From contig CM049321.1 in NCBI GenBank assembly GCA_026874595.1, positions 8,304,979 to 8,368,978 on the forward strand: a stretch of DNA of 64,000 nucleotides. Direction: 5' to 3'. The stretch is from Sipunculus nudus (lineage: Eukaryota > Annelida > Sipuncula > Golfingiida > Sipunculidae). The notes under the pieces are model-generated. The model was not told the DNA's origin. It did not search any database and saw nothing but the letters and a program-made list of their open reading frames with translations. A program made the position numbers and the translations under genes. Each line of letters begins with the position of its first letter. The first letter of the stretch is position 1. This document shows positions 1 to 12,171 of this stretch, piece by piece.

Positions 1-262
1 CTAAAATCACTCATATACATGTAGTTGTTTGACTTATCTGCCTTAAATTTTGCATATGTATACAACTTGGACGGCTTTCTGGATTTTGTGGTATGGGGGG
101 CAACCTACATACACAATTTGGCTGCAGACATCCATGCTAATATGCAACACTCAATTTTCCCTTGCCACTCAATCCATGCCTCACTTCACCCGTTCCACTC
201 TGATTTAGGCGGATACATGTAGTCGCTTGTCGACTACCCGTATTCTAGTTATTCACTGTCTT
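1..262 (-). repeat. Inverted fragment of the pearl-like internal module
   Basis: Read on the minus strand, this stretch matches the module that begins near 19978 and again near 44383: it has the gggtag-cgacaag start, the run of similar text through a tgaagtgaggcatgga segment, and the ttgcatattagcatggatgtctgcag segment. It is closest to the 19978 copy, because both share the accompanying caacctac and ccagaaagc stretches. The match runs off the left edge of the window, so the element continues outside. No open frame in it looks coding. Confidence 0.8.
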
Positions 263-1059
263 TCTGTCTGTTAATATCTTTATACAACTAGCACATCAAA
301 GGCCATAAAAAGGTGGCCTACCATACATGTGTTACTGTGCATTATTTTTGTAGATTAAGGGTAATAATGTGTGCAGATTCAAATACAATCAGTTAGTTTA
401 AGATTGGAGTATTTTTCAAAGTGCAGATATAATAATGAAAGTTTAGATTTTTAGATATTTAGGCATTTCTTGAAATGGGGAGACCATGAGACTCAATGTA
501 GGTTGTGCCTGGCATGCCCTCTACCAGTCATTTGACAACAGCCAGTTTGACTTCATACTCGTATGTTTTCCACACAAATTTGTAATTCATCAAGATTCTG
601 ACCCCGTATGTGTAATCTGAAGCTCATTTCCAAAACCTGAAAACACTCATGATTTCTACCCCCTGATTACAGTATGGTATCATTTGTTAAATGTCAATGA
701 AATGTCAAGCTGAAATGACCACACATTTAATCACACTGTTAATTTACAACAAATGACCTGGCTACATGTAGTTCATGAAGATGATTTCTGTTATACTATT
801 ACACATCTTTCTCTCATGACATTTCCTGCCTGAAGCAATTACAGGACAGTTATTTTTGTGACAAATGATGACTACCTTCCGCCAGGTTATTATTGTGCAC
901 ACTTTAATTTCCTACACAGAGTTGTACAAATCAATATATTTAAACTCAGGCTGTTCCACTGAATGAAGATTTACAAATTTGTGCAACACAATTTAACTGA
1001 CTTAGATTTTGGAGTTTTCTCATTTCAAATGTTATTACTAGAATTGCTGTCTATCATAA
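263..1059. other. AT-rich unique DNA, nothing recognised
   Basis: I see no tandem structure, terminal repeat or plausible exon here. The text is AT-rich and not obviously repeated elsewhere in the window. Confidence 0.5.
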
Positions 1060-2185
1060 CATGATAAAGATGTGTTTATGAATCTTTCAGGTTTTGTATG
1101 TAAACATGATGAATATATGTTTGTGAATCTTAAAGGTTTTGTGTGTAAACATAATGAAGATATTTTTATGATTTTTTTTGTGTTGTGTATGAAAACATGA
1201 TGAAGATATGTTTATGAGTTGTTTAAGGTTTTGTATGGAAACATGATGGAGATATATTAATAAATCTTTTAGGTTTTGTATGGAAACATGTTGAAGATAC
1301 ATTTATGAATCTTTTAGATTTTGTATGGAAACTTGCTGGAGATATATTTATGAATCATTTAGACTTTGAATGGAAACTTGATGGAGACATGTTTATGAAT
1401 CTTTTACGTTTTGTATGGAAACTTGATGGAGATATGTTTATAAATCTTTAAGGTTTTGTATGGAAACATGATGGAGACATGTTTATGAATCTTTTAGGTT
1501 TTGTATGAAAACATCATGAAGATATGTTTATGAAGCCTTAGGTTTTGTATGGGTACATGATGGAGATATGTTTATGAATCTTAGGGGTTTTGTATGGAAA
1601 TATAATGAAGATATGTCTAATGAAACTTTAGGTTTTGTATGGAAACATGACGGAGACATATTTATGAATCTTTAGGTTTTGTATGAAAACATGATGGAGA
1701 CATGTTTATGAATTTTTTAGGTTTTGTATAGAAACATGATGAAGATATGTTTAAGAATCTTTTAGATTTTGTATGGAAACATAATGAATCTTTTATGTTT
1801 TAGGAATCTTTTAGATTTTGTATGGAAACAAAATGAAAATATGTTTATGAATCTTTTTGATTTTGTATGGAAACATGATGAAGATATGTTTAAGAATTGT
1901 TTAGATTTTGTATGGAAACATAATGAAGATATGTTTTAGGAATCTTTTAGGTTTTGTATGGAAACTTGATGGAGATATGTTTATGAATCTTTAAGATTTT
2001 GTATGGAAACATCATGAAGATATGTTTATGAATCCTTAGGTTTTGTATGGGTACATGATGGAGATATGTTTATAAATCTTAGGGGTTTTGTATGGAAATA
2101 TAATGAAGATATGTCTAATGAAACTTTTAGATTTTGTATGGAAACATGATGAAGATATGTTTATGAATCTTTTAAGATTTGTATT
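1060..2185 (+). repeat. 45-bp minisatellite, about 25 units
   Basis: A unit of about 45 bp is repeated head to tail. Its recurring words are gatatgtttatgaatctttt, aggttttgtatggaaacatg and atg(g/a)a. Units differ by substitutions and small indels. A variant block with gggtacatgatgga, followed by cttaggggttttg and gatatgtctaatgaaac, occurs at 1551 and again at 2049. An acatcatgaag variant occurs at 1511 and 2009. Both pairs are 498 bp apart, so about 11 units were duplicated as one block. The short reading frame on the minus strand is only a by-product of the repeat. Confidence 0.95.
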
Positions 2186-2439
2186 ACATAAATAACCAAG
2201 AAGTAACATGTGAAGTTTCTTGAGCTGGAACTATACATTGTCTCACTATATGGTACGTGCTTTTCACAATTTCTATTTCTGAACCAAAAATAAATATTAT
2301 TACTAGGAAGATTTACTTCTAAATAGTATGAGGTTCCTTATCAAAGTTTGCTTTTTTAGAAAATGTGTGTCCCAGTTCACCAACTCCATGGTTAAGTCCT
2401 ATATCAGTTCTGGAACAAAAGCAGTCCCCAATACCAGTG

Positions 2440-2530
2440 TAAAACTCTGGCCCTCCAAGGGGGTTAAGATGTTGGACCTCAGAGAAGGTCTATGGTTTGA
2501 ACCCCGCCAGTGCCTTAAGGCAAAATGGAA
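2440..2530 (+). repeat. Possible tRNA-derived SINE fragment
   Basis: GGTTTGAACCCC at 2494-2505 resembles a pol III B box. It is preceded by a weaker A-box-like stretch near gggggttaagatgttgg. No conserved tail or target duplication is visible. It could be chance or a decayed tRNA. Confidence 0.35.
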
Positions 2531-3747
2531 AATACTGATAGAACCTATATTCATTTTTATGCCTTAACAAATTCTAGATAATTTCACGCCATTTTCATAC
2601 CAACCTGGAATCCAAAAGACTTAAAAATAACTTATCATTCTAAAGCTGTGTTTCAAAGTGCGTGAATATGTGTATGTGTGTATATGCGTGAGAAAATAAC
2701 TGCATGTTTCCATGTACACTTATACATTAACTGGCAGATGTATATATAGTTATACAGTGGATCTAGCAGGTCTTCATAAGAAATATGGAGGAGTGAGGAC
2801 ATTTTACCCTAAATCAATCCCCAAGTTCCTATGGTGATTTTCATTCATATATACGCACTGGGACTGACATACACATTGACACACCAAAGTTAAAATATTA
2901 TATGAGATATTTTCAATGCCACTGTTACAAAATAAAATGTGATTTTTTCACATATATACCAAGGTAATTTTAACCAAGTTATTTGTTTCCAATTACATTG
3001 CAAAACAATTAGGGTAGGTAGGGAAACAAAAATTTTTGTTTAAGAATTTTTTTATAGACAAAATATTGAGTATTTTAGATTTCATCATGGGAAATTTGAA
3101 CATTTTATTCTAAATAAGGAAACAACTCATTTTAATAATAATTTTAAAAATGATAATAAATTTTTAATATAAAATAATAATTTAATAATAAAATAAATAT
3201 TAATATTTAAACAGAAAGGACAAGCTTAAATAATTTACTTTAATTTACTTCCATTACAGATGTTATCAGTTTGTATGATAGAACTCATAAGCCTTCAATT
3301 TCTATAATATAAATATGGCATTCCAGCGGGACAACTGTCAATATTTAGATGCCCACATGGTATAGTTTCAGAATCCCCCGGTATATGGTGACAACACAGA
3401 AGTTCTAAAACTTTGAGAATTTACAGAGCTGCGAAGATTTGACAACAATTTCTGTATGCGCCTTTAAACACAGCTTTGTATAGGTTTTTTATGTGTGCAT
3501 GAATAAGACTAAAAATATTCATAATCCCTACCAAATCTCTTCATATTTGCAGGTAAAAACATACCTAAAGCCATGTTTAACTGCCTGTCTATTCAAAGTA
3601 AACTCTCCTGGAATTATCCGCATCTCTGATAATTTTTAGATTTTAGAAAATAACCATCCTCACATCAGATGCATGTGAACAGCCAACTGTACAGCCAAAA
3701 AAAAAAACAACCTTTATACAATAATATTTACATCACATTATCAGGTA
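2531..3747. other. AT-rich unique DNA with an A/T-only run
   Basis: No gene or repeat family is recognised. Positions 3153-3211 contain only A and T. Short AAT and TAA runs surround it. Confidence 0.5.
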
Positions 3748-3749
3748 TA

Positions 3750-5243
3750 CCGTAGATCCGCGTTTTGCCGCCGCACGTCGTCTAATGGCCGCACCCCATG
3801 TTCGTAAAATATCTGGAAGGCTCCTTCACTGGAGAAAAAAATTCCCAAAACCTTACTTACTGGCCGCACCACATTCTCATCACGTTCCATTGCCAGGTGA
3901 GGTATGAGAACACAACGAAAAAAGGTTCTTTCTTAAACGCTAGGCTGCAGCTAGGTACGCAGCGGTATGCTGATATGCGGTCAGGCATAACAGTTTTGGG
4001 AAACAGTTGCAACTGTGTATGTTGCTTGGCTAATTAATTAATTTAATTAATTGGTTAAACCGCCTGATCTATCCGATTAGAATAGATGACAATTTGTTCG
4101 GTTTATAACGACTCATCCAAGACGAATACTAGTAGGGCCACGAAATTAATTTAACACATCACTGAATGCCGGAGAATCTTGCGCCTTTAACTTGGCTAAT
4201 TAAAGTTCAATGAGACATCAAAGCATTGTATGGGACGACTGTAGTTTAAATATTATTTAGACATTATACATCGTCGGTCATTTAACAACAAAACATTTAA
4301 ATAAACGACACATTCGTCGGTGATCATATATCCAGAAAACCTCGGGTTGTGCTGATCATAATATATGCAAAATGGTGGCGGGCCTTGGTGTACCTTGCGC
4401 CTTTACCCTTGCTAATCAAACTTCAATGGGACATCATAGCCAACGGTACTCTTTATGATGGCTTTTATTTACACTCTATACAACGTCGGTCAATTAACAA
4501 CCTTGACAAAACCTTTGTATAAGCGAATCCCGCGTCGAGCCTTTACGCGTACTCCCAGGGTCCTGCTGATCATAATATATACACACTGGTGCCCGAACCG
4601 TCTGCTAGCAAAGTGTGCCATATTTAAAGATTACGGAACTAGCTGGTGAGGTTATGACCTTTGAGCGCCATCTATTGACAATGTAATGAACGAAGAAGTA
4701 TCTGAACGTGAACGCAGGTTTAATTGCCGAAGAACGTATGGTCTTTGGTTATCTTTTGTTTAACAGTTTATTTGAAAAGAAATGATATGTTCAAGAAATA
4801 TCTTAAAATAATGTTTTACCGATATTGCAGCCTTCCCAAATATAGGTACAACCGTTAGTCTTGATAGAATGCATAATTTGGCGAGTGAATATCGATCTTT
4901 TATCAATCATTGCGTGAAAATTGCCGTGGTTTATGACTGACTCAGAAAATTTTTATAATACAAATAAGCCTGTTTAAAATATCAATTTACATTTTATAAA
5001 ATTAATAATGAATAAAATTAATATATAAATATGCAGTATCATAACATATACGTTCTCAGTATTCACTTCTTCCTCAGCCTATTATCGCCCATTGCGCCTC
5101 GGCGGGCCGTCGAGTCACTTGTACATGTTTGAATCTAGCATAACCTGCGTTTTATAGCCGCATCACTTGTCGAGAAATATTAGTCAGGATTTTTGGCTGT
5201 AAGTCTTATTTTATGGCCGCGGCGGCAAAACGCGGATCTACGG
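3750..5243. mobile_element. 1.5-kb element with perfect 27-bp terminal inverted repeats, TA target site
   Basis: The left end at 3748-3774 (TACCGTAGATCCGCG, then TTTTGCCGCCGC) is the exact reverse complement of 5219-5245. If the element starts at CCGTAG and ends at CTACGG, it is flanked by TA on both sides (3748-3749 and 5244-5245). That fits a Tc1/mariner or pogo-type TA duplication. Inside, a segment of about 216 bp is repeated imperfectly: cttgcgcctttaa at 4178 and cttgcgccttta at 4394, each followed by a similar tcaatg-gacatca stretch, a gtcggtca-ttaacaac stretch and gctgatcataatatat. No transposase frame is present (longest open frames 79 and 64 codons), so it is non-autonomous. CG dinucleotides are commoner than in the flanks. 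The superfamily is inferred from the TA sites only. Confidence 0.85.
4171..4605 (+). repeat. Two-copy internal repeat, period about 216 bp
   Basis: Two diverged head-to-tail copies lie inside the element with the 27-bp terminal repeats. They share cttgcgccttta, a tcaatg-gacatca stretch, gtcggtca and gctgatcataatatat. They probably arose by an old internal duplication. Confidence 0.65.
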
Positions 5244-5247
5244 TAAG

Positions 5248-6484
5248 TGAAAATATTTGTTCAAATTCAATGATACTCAAAGTCCTTTGTTGTTTAACAC
5301 TTGGGAATGATTATATACCATACAAATATGAGATTGTGGAACGATCTGTCAATACTTGTCTGCTTTTGCCAGTTTAGCATGTTAATCTTTCAATTAAATT
5401 TTTGGGGTTACTGTTTTTTTTAGGGTTGGTAGCAAGACCAGAAACAAAGAATTATTTATTTTTGGCCCCATATACATGTGCACCTGGAAACACAGCTTTA
5501 TTGTATGGATATATTATACATACCTTCATCCTAAATCAAAGACAACACTACTTACAGGCCATGAACCTGATGTGCTTTTGAAGAAATCTAATAAAATTTT
5601 ATCATCTTAGAACACGCTGCAGATTAACTTTGTAAAAGTGTTTCTGTAATTCCTGTTATCCACTGTAAGAACAATTTGCCAGGCAATGTCCTTCGGAGTA
5701 CTGGACTGAAAGATACCGGCAATAGGCTTCCAGTTGATGAAAACATATTGCCTTCTAGCACCTATTATATGGATGAATGCTACCAAGGGACCTGAGAATA
5801 CCATAAGAACAAAAACGCTGAGAAGTGAGACAGGAAGGAAGCGTCAAGTAACATGAAAAACACAGTATGAAGAAATGGAAACCTCACCAGCAGGTGTCAG
5901 TTTGTCAATAACATCAGCAGTCGTGGAAACAGAAACACCTGTTAGCTTGTATTTTCTTTTCCAAAATGACCTCTTCACCTCTCGTTTAAATGTGAGGGCT
6001 CAACTTGGATTGAGAATCTGTAGCAGAAAAGTTTCCAACAAAACACCATTTTACATTATCTACTTTATTTACTTTATATCTCAATAAATTATCACAAAGA
6101 AACAGCAATTTCCTCTCAAACAAAACTGCTGTGCAACAAACCATATTAAATCTGCTCGTTCAGATACAGGCCTCACTCTGGTAAGCCCCAGAATAAATAA
6201 AACTAGCTTTAATACATGGAAATAAGAATTGGTATACTCTTAAATTTAATCATAGAGGCTTAAGGGAAAGGCAAATTAAACACAACTTGTGAATTTATTG
6301 CTTGCATTCAAAGCAACAGACGCTATAACTGTTCATAAAAGGCCCCTGGAGAACAATTAATTATTGAAAATTAAGTTTAATTAAGGATTTACACTAAATG
6401 ATGAAAACATGTATTCCTGAAAAGCTTTAACTCTTTGGCTGTTTGCTGATCCCCCCTAACTCAGTAAAAAGGATAATATTTGTT
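5248..6484. other. Unique DNA, nothing recognised
   Basis: Short open frames of 60-70 codons occur on both strands, but none has family-like features, and I see no repeat family. Confidence 0.4.
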
Positions 6485-6487
6485 TTA

Positions 6488-6700
6488 GGTGCGTGATTGG
6501 TGTAAAAGGGTACCAGACTTGCGATCACAAGGTTCGAAATCACATCCTGTTTGACCCCCCCCCCCCCCCTCTAACAGCTGAGGTCTTTGCCACAAGGGTG
6601 TGCCCTCTTCACCCAGGAGTGAATGGGTATTTGGGTGGAAAGCAAATTTATGCAGAACTTTTAACAAACAGAATGCTTCCCCTAAGGGCTGAGAAATTAA
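6488..6700 (+). repeat. Decayed tRNA-derived SINE with an internal C-run
   Basis: The head looks tRNA-like. ccagacttgcgatcacaag precedes a B-box match, GGTTCGAAATC, at 6531-6541, and an A-box-like gattggtgtaaaaggg lies upstream. A run of 15 C follows at 6555-6569. The body then has gtgaatgggtatttggg, similar in style to the body of common invertebrate SINEs. The SINE family name is not certain. The 70- and 109-codon frames across it are incidental. Confidence 0.6.
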
Positions 6701-8559
6701 ACTAAAGCTGTGTTTCCATGTATCCCTAAATCTTGCATGTCTCATATGCAAAAAATAGCTTCCCTCTTTTTCAGATGAACTGTTTCCATGTGTACGTTTT
6801 AATGTGCTTAACAAAAATGGATGGGTCTGAATGACAAGGGAGGTGAAGTGTAAAATCTGATGAGACTGACATTTTTGGTAAAGTATCTAACTATAAATGA
6901 TGTCTCTTTTCTTTTGAGTTTGATCAAGTCACGTTTATCTATACAAGATGATCTAGGCAGGCAGGCCATTTGAATTAATCTATGCACAACTTTGGTTGAG
7001 ATAAGAATGTTTTATATGATTTTTTTGTTGAAAACATAATATTTCATTGAATTACTGCATGTACTTATTTACTTCATGAAATTTAAAGTTTCATCAAGCA
7101 ATTAACAGAAAGCTTTCCTAAGCTATATTTAAGTAAGGAATATGCACTTATTTTAATAAACATTTTTCAGAGATGAAAATGTTTCTTATTTTGTATGTAA
7201 TATGTATCTTTGTACATAATGTAACATAAACCTTTTGCTCAGGGGTAAATAATCGGCCGATGCCAGATTCATACCAATGTCTGTGGGGCACTTGTCTGGC
7301 AGTCCAACCGCTTTGTCTGACAGTTCAGTCCGCTTTTATATAATACACCTAATAACAGTAATCATAAATGATATTTCCAGGGACTTTTTCTTAACTTTCT
7401 CAGTATTAAACCTCTGCATGGTTGTAAAGGAACATTTTAATAGGAAAAATATTTTAATGACAAATATCATTAATTGGCTATAGTTACAACTGAAAAATAA
7501 ATTAAGCTAAAAAATTTAGCCAAAAAAAATCCATTAAAAGGACTGATCTGGGAACAAATTGAGGAAATTCAGCATAAAAAAATGCCTACTTTCAGCAGTT
7601 TCCTAGAGAGAGTAAAGTCAGATGCTCTTAATGTGACACATCTGCCGTATCAGGGACACCTCTATTAACCGACCGTGAAATATCTCCTGAAATAGATTTA
7701 GCATAAAATTCATCTCTGTGCCACAGGGTAATTAACTTTCTCTTGTCTTTTTTTAAAGTCTGAGGTGAATATATGACCATACCCACCTCACTACCAGAAA
7801 GATATCATTTTCTCAAGCATGGCTCTCTATGTAAATCTGAGCTAGTCTTAAAAATAGACAACGTAAAATATTTGGTGAAAAGAAGGTCAAGGTAAAAAGG
7901 GAGCATCAATTTTTACCTGTTTAAAAACATAAACCTTCATGATAATCAAAATGTGCTGGGATATGATTTCCTAAAATAAAGGTTTTGTATTTTTTTATTC
8001 AGAACTTGGATATCATATTTTTCTCCTACTAAATGAACAATATCCAGCCCTAAAAGATGTGCACATGGAAAAATGTCAAAGAAAAAAAAGGGGTGATATG
8101 TTAACCTGACTGAAAAATTTTTGCAGGAATGAGTATGAAAACTGAGAGGGTTCATAAATACTACTGTAAATTTTTTTATGTAACAAACTCAAGAAAGATC
8201 ATATTCTTCAGACAGTGTCTGACATAAAAAAATTCAGCTTATGCATGTAGGACAACAATTCAATGAAAAAGGCAGACTTATTTCTTGTCCAGAAAACATA
8301 TTGCAAATACTGAAGAATTTACTGAGGTATAAAATATAAAATTGGAAAAAATATGTAAAGGACATATGTGACATGATGGATATACTGCCTGAGCAGAGTC
8401 CGTGTGAGGCCAGTGAACCTGTTTTTTATGTCACTGTGGTGGCGATCCAGCGACTGATCCTTAATTATTGCCCAAACTGCAAAGTCAAGGTCACAGGTAG
8501 TATTCATATTTCTTTTTATTCCTTCACTACCTCAATGACATGCAAACTATGCTGCAGTC
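6701..8559. other. AT-rich unique DNA, nothing recognised
   Basis: Long AT-rich stretch without tandem repeats, terminal inverted repeats or credible exons. Confidence 0.4.
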
Positions 8560-10045
8560 ATGGTTACAGTGGAACCTGCATGAAAGATCACCTGTCAAAT
8601 CAGACCAAATGTCTTATAGGACCACCTGTCTAATCAGACCAATTGTCTTATAGGACCACCTGTCTATTAAGACCACCTGTCTAATAAGACCACCTGTCTA
8701 ATAAGACAACCTGTCTTATAAGACCACCTGTCTAATCAGACCAAATGTCTTATAGGACCACCTGTCTAATAAGACCACCTGTCTAATAAGCCCACCTGTC
8801 TAATAAGACCAAATGTCTTATAAGACCAAATGTCTTATAAGACCATCTTTCTATTAAGACCACCAGTCTAATAAGACCAAATATCTTAAAGGACCACCTG
8901 TCTAATCAGACCAAATGTCTTATAGGACCACCTGTCTATTAAGACCACCTGTCTAATAAGACCACCTGTCTAATAAGACAACCTGTCCTATAAGACCACC
9001 TGTCTAATCAGACCAAATGTCTTATAGGACCACCTGTCTAATAAGACCACCTGTCTAATAAGCCCACCTGTCTAATAAGACCAAATGTCTTATAAGACCA
9101 AATGTCTTATAGGACCATCTTTTTATTAAGACCACCAGTCTAATAAGACCAAATATCTTATAGGACCACCTGTCTAATCAGACCAAATGTCTTATAGGAC
9201 CACCTGTCTATTAAGACCACATGTCTAATAAGACCACCTGTCTAATAAGACCACCTGTCTAATAAGACCACCTATTTTATAAGACCACCTGTCTAATCAT
9301 ACCAAATGTCTTATAGGACCACCTGTCTATTAAGACCACCTGTCTAATAAGACCAATGTCTAATAAGACCACCTGTCTTATAAGACCAAATGTCTAATAG
9401 GACCACCTGTCTAATCAGATCAAATGTCTTATATGACCACCTCTCTAATCAGACCAAATGTCTTTTAGGACCACCTGTCTAATCAGACCAAATGTCGTAT
9501 AGGACCACCTGTCTATTAAGACCACATGTCTAATAAGACCACCTGTCTAATAATACCACCTGTCTAATCAGACCAAATGTCTTATAGGACCACCTGTCTT
9601 ATAAGACCACCTGTCTATTAAGACCACATGTCTAATAAGAACACCTGTCTAATCAGACCACCTGTCCAATCAGACCAAATGTCTATTAAGACCACCTGTC
9701 TAATAAGACCACCTGTCTAATAAGACCATCTGTCTAATCAGACCAAATATCTTATAGGACCACCTGTCTCATAAGACCACCTGTCTAATGAGACCACCTG
9801 TCTAATCGGACCAAATGTCTTACAGGACCACCTGTCTATTAAGACCACATGTCTAATAAGACCACCTATCTAAGAAGACCAAATGTCTTATAGGACCATC
9901 TGTCTATTAAGACCATCTGTCAAATAAGACCACCTTTCTTATAAGACCTGTCTAATGGGACCACCTGCCTGAAAGACCAAATTTCTTATATGACCACCTG
10001 CCTGAAAGACCAAATGTCTTATTTATAAGACCACCTGTCTATTTA
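8560..10045 (+). repeat. 17-bp minisatellite with 272-bp higher-order repeats
   Basis: The basic unit is 17 bp (aataagaccacctgtct), with variants such as cagaccaaatgtctt and ataggaccacctgtct, over almost 1.5 kb. Marker variants recur exactly 272 bp apart, which is 16 units: the cccacctgtc variant at 8791 and 9063, gacaacctgtc at 8705 and 8977, and gaccatctt at 8841 and 9113. The left part therefore consists of multi-unit blocks that were themselves duplicated. To the right of about 9.3 kb the order becomes irregular. Junctions between certain variants create the palindrome GTCTTATAAGAC. Entry is through gtggaacctgcatgaaagatcacctgtc, similar to a pattern I have seen in other invertebrate repeats. 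Confidence 0.95.
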
Positions 10046-10689
10046 TGGAATATTTGCATGACATGTATAATAACATCAGAGTTCTGAAGTTTATGCTGTA
10101 TTCATATGCAGAGTGATTTGTAGGGTGGTCAAATGTCAGTACTCAGTGTGGCAAATCCAGTTTCTGGTACAAGATCTCTTATTTTCATATCCAATGTCTT
10201 ATCTACTGGAGTACTGAAATTCAAAATGAATCTGAAAATACACTTAGTGTCTTTCTTCAAATAGATCTTTTTTTAAATTTTTCAACAATTTTACACAAAC
10301 AATATTTTTTGTTTCCTAACTTCAACCAATATTTTTGGCCTTGGCAGGTTAATGATGTGTCTATGTTATGCTACAACTTTCATGAAATGTCACTATTAAA
10401 TATAAACTTTATTTTTTTTTATGGATTGTTCAAATAGTAAATTACTTATACCAGGCACTTTCCATGGCTTGGATGGCTGTGTTCAATAGTCTTTAGAGGT
10501 AGAGGAAACTGGAGAACCCAGAGAACACCACCTTGCAGTAGGAAGTTGTTCTTTAATTTGCTACAGCAAATACCAGATATGTGCTTCTTTAATGCCATAG
10601 AAGTGGCGAAACTATTTTGCCACACAGTATGTTGTCTAATTATCACTTGTCAGAGGTTCTTTTTGTGTTTGGAAAATTCACACACTGGC
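10046..10689. other. AT-rich unique DNA, nothing recognised
   Basis: No repeat or gene is visible. Open frames of 61-66 codons on opposite strands overlap each other and look incidental. Confidence 0.4.
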
Positions 10690-11060
10690 ATTTGTAAAAT
10701 GACCCACCCGCCCATCACCACACTGTGTTAATATGCGAATCAATGGCAGCACATTTAAAAGGGAGCCGGGTCATTAAGTTAACTCAGGTACAGCGTCTGA
10801 AGGCTGCTCACTGAGCTGGTTCATCACGTAACTCGTTCAGCTTTATACCGTATCATTAAGTTTATTGATCATGCGTGATTTATTGCGTTGTTCACCACTG
10901 GTGATTGTTATGTATTGCATGCAGACCTGATCACACCATGCCACACCCTGGCAGTGTTTGTATAAGCCTCTATGTCGGCTTCATTTATAAATGACCACTC
11001 AAATTATTAAGCCAGACCTCCGCATACTTTATCACAATACTGCTACAGTCATTCATTAGG
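10690..11060. other. Higher-complexity unique stretch, possible regulatory DNA
   Basis: This part stands out from the AT-rich surroundings by higher complexity and several short palindromic or homeodomain-like words, such as cattaag, tttattgatcatgcgtgattta and ttcatttataaatga. There is no open frame of note. A conserved non-coding element is one possible reading. This is inference from texture only. Confidence 0.2.
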
Positions 11061-11906
11061 GGTTAATTAATACCAGTGGTGTTTTGCATAATGGATTGAA
11101 AATGATTATGAATGCACTTCCAAAGAATATAATCCTGTCAGAGATACACAAACACAAAGTAATGAAGAGCTTCAAAACAGAATCTTGCACAGCCAACTAT
11201 CGTCCAACAGCAAGTCGGCCTTGGGTGCGGGTGGATTGATGGTTTCATCACAAATACCAATGTACAAGTCAGACTTTTTACTGGGGACAATATTTTAGGT
11301 ATACTAGTATACAGCAGATTTCAAGGTAATATAGAAAGTACTTAAATAAATGATTTATCATTCATCAGTCGTTTTTATTTTCCAATCATCGACTATAATT
11401 TTTTAAACCAATTCCTACCCATAATTAATACCCTATAAAAGGAATTCTTCGACACAATGTAATAGTCAACCCAGGCACTCAATCTCAAAAACATCAATGT
11501 GACAAGGGTCTGCTGAATTTTCTGACAAATTTTCTGTTCTAAACCTTTGAACTAGTTAGCTAATACAATTAAAGACACAGTTTCTTACCACTAGTACCAA
11601 TTCTCTCCACAAGATGTCAGCATCTGAGGTCACACTTTCCAAACGAGACACAAACAGATAAACTGCAACTTTATTATAAGTTATTTTTATTTTAATTTTC
11701 CGAGCAAACAACTACACCGGGTACTAACACATATTCAAGCATTTACAAATCTGACATTGATTAAAAAACTTTATCATTGACAGATCTGGTATGAACTCTC
11801 TATATATAATTATTTAAATTCACCTATAAATGATGAAACCTGTGACCCAAGGTTGAAAATTGTGAGACCTCAAGCAAACATTCTTATAAAGCCTTATAGG
11901 TTTCAG
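11061..11906. other. Unique DNA, nothing recognised
   Basis: AT-rich, with no repeats seen. It ends at the start of a terminal-inverted-repeat element. Confidence 0.4.
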
Positions 11907-12171
11907 CAGGGCTCGACATTAACAGTTAACAGCTTGCCCGGGGAAGTGAAAGTTCCAGAAAATGGTGGTACTGCAACTGAAAGTCACCTCCTACTTGCCC
12001 AGCCAGGCAAGTGGGTCCACTATAAACCTTTACCTATGTTAAAGCCTGAAATGGTACCTTTTTTATGTTCTTAAATACAATCAATAATATTTAAAGGACA
12101 AGTAAAAATTCATGTAGGGCTAGTAAAAGCTAGATGTTACTTACCCAGTCCAAAGTGAATGTCGAGCCCTG
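11907..12171. mobile_element. 265-bp MITE, ends CAGGGCTCGACATTAAC
   Basis: The left end CAGGGCTCGACATTAAC is mirrored by the right end (gtgaatgtcgagccctg). The interior has cttgccc and ggcaagtgg-type words on the left and aggacaagtaaa and acttaccc on the right, as in the copy at 34741-35104. CAGGG termini suggest hAT, but no 8-bp target duplication is evident (ggtttcag against tccaggtt). The 73-codon open frame 11853-12074 runs into the element and is not considered real. Confidence 0.8.

Noticed and set aside
1087-1302. 71-codon minus-strand frame
   Set aside because: Translation of the 45-bp minisatellite.
5607-5804. 65-codon minus-strand frame as a small gene
   Set aside because: No start-context, domain or repeat conservation supports it.
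6488-6700. Functional tRNA gene at the B-box match 6531-6541
   Set aside because: No cloverleaf with paired acceptor stem can be formed; SINE head is the better reading.
8560-10045. Regular short repeats as a CRISPR array
   Set aside because: Units are contiguous 17-mers without unique spacers, in eukaryotic-type DNA.
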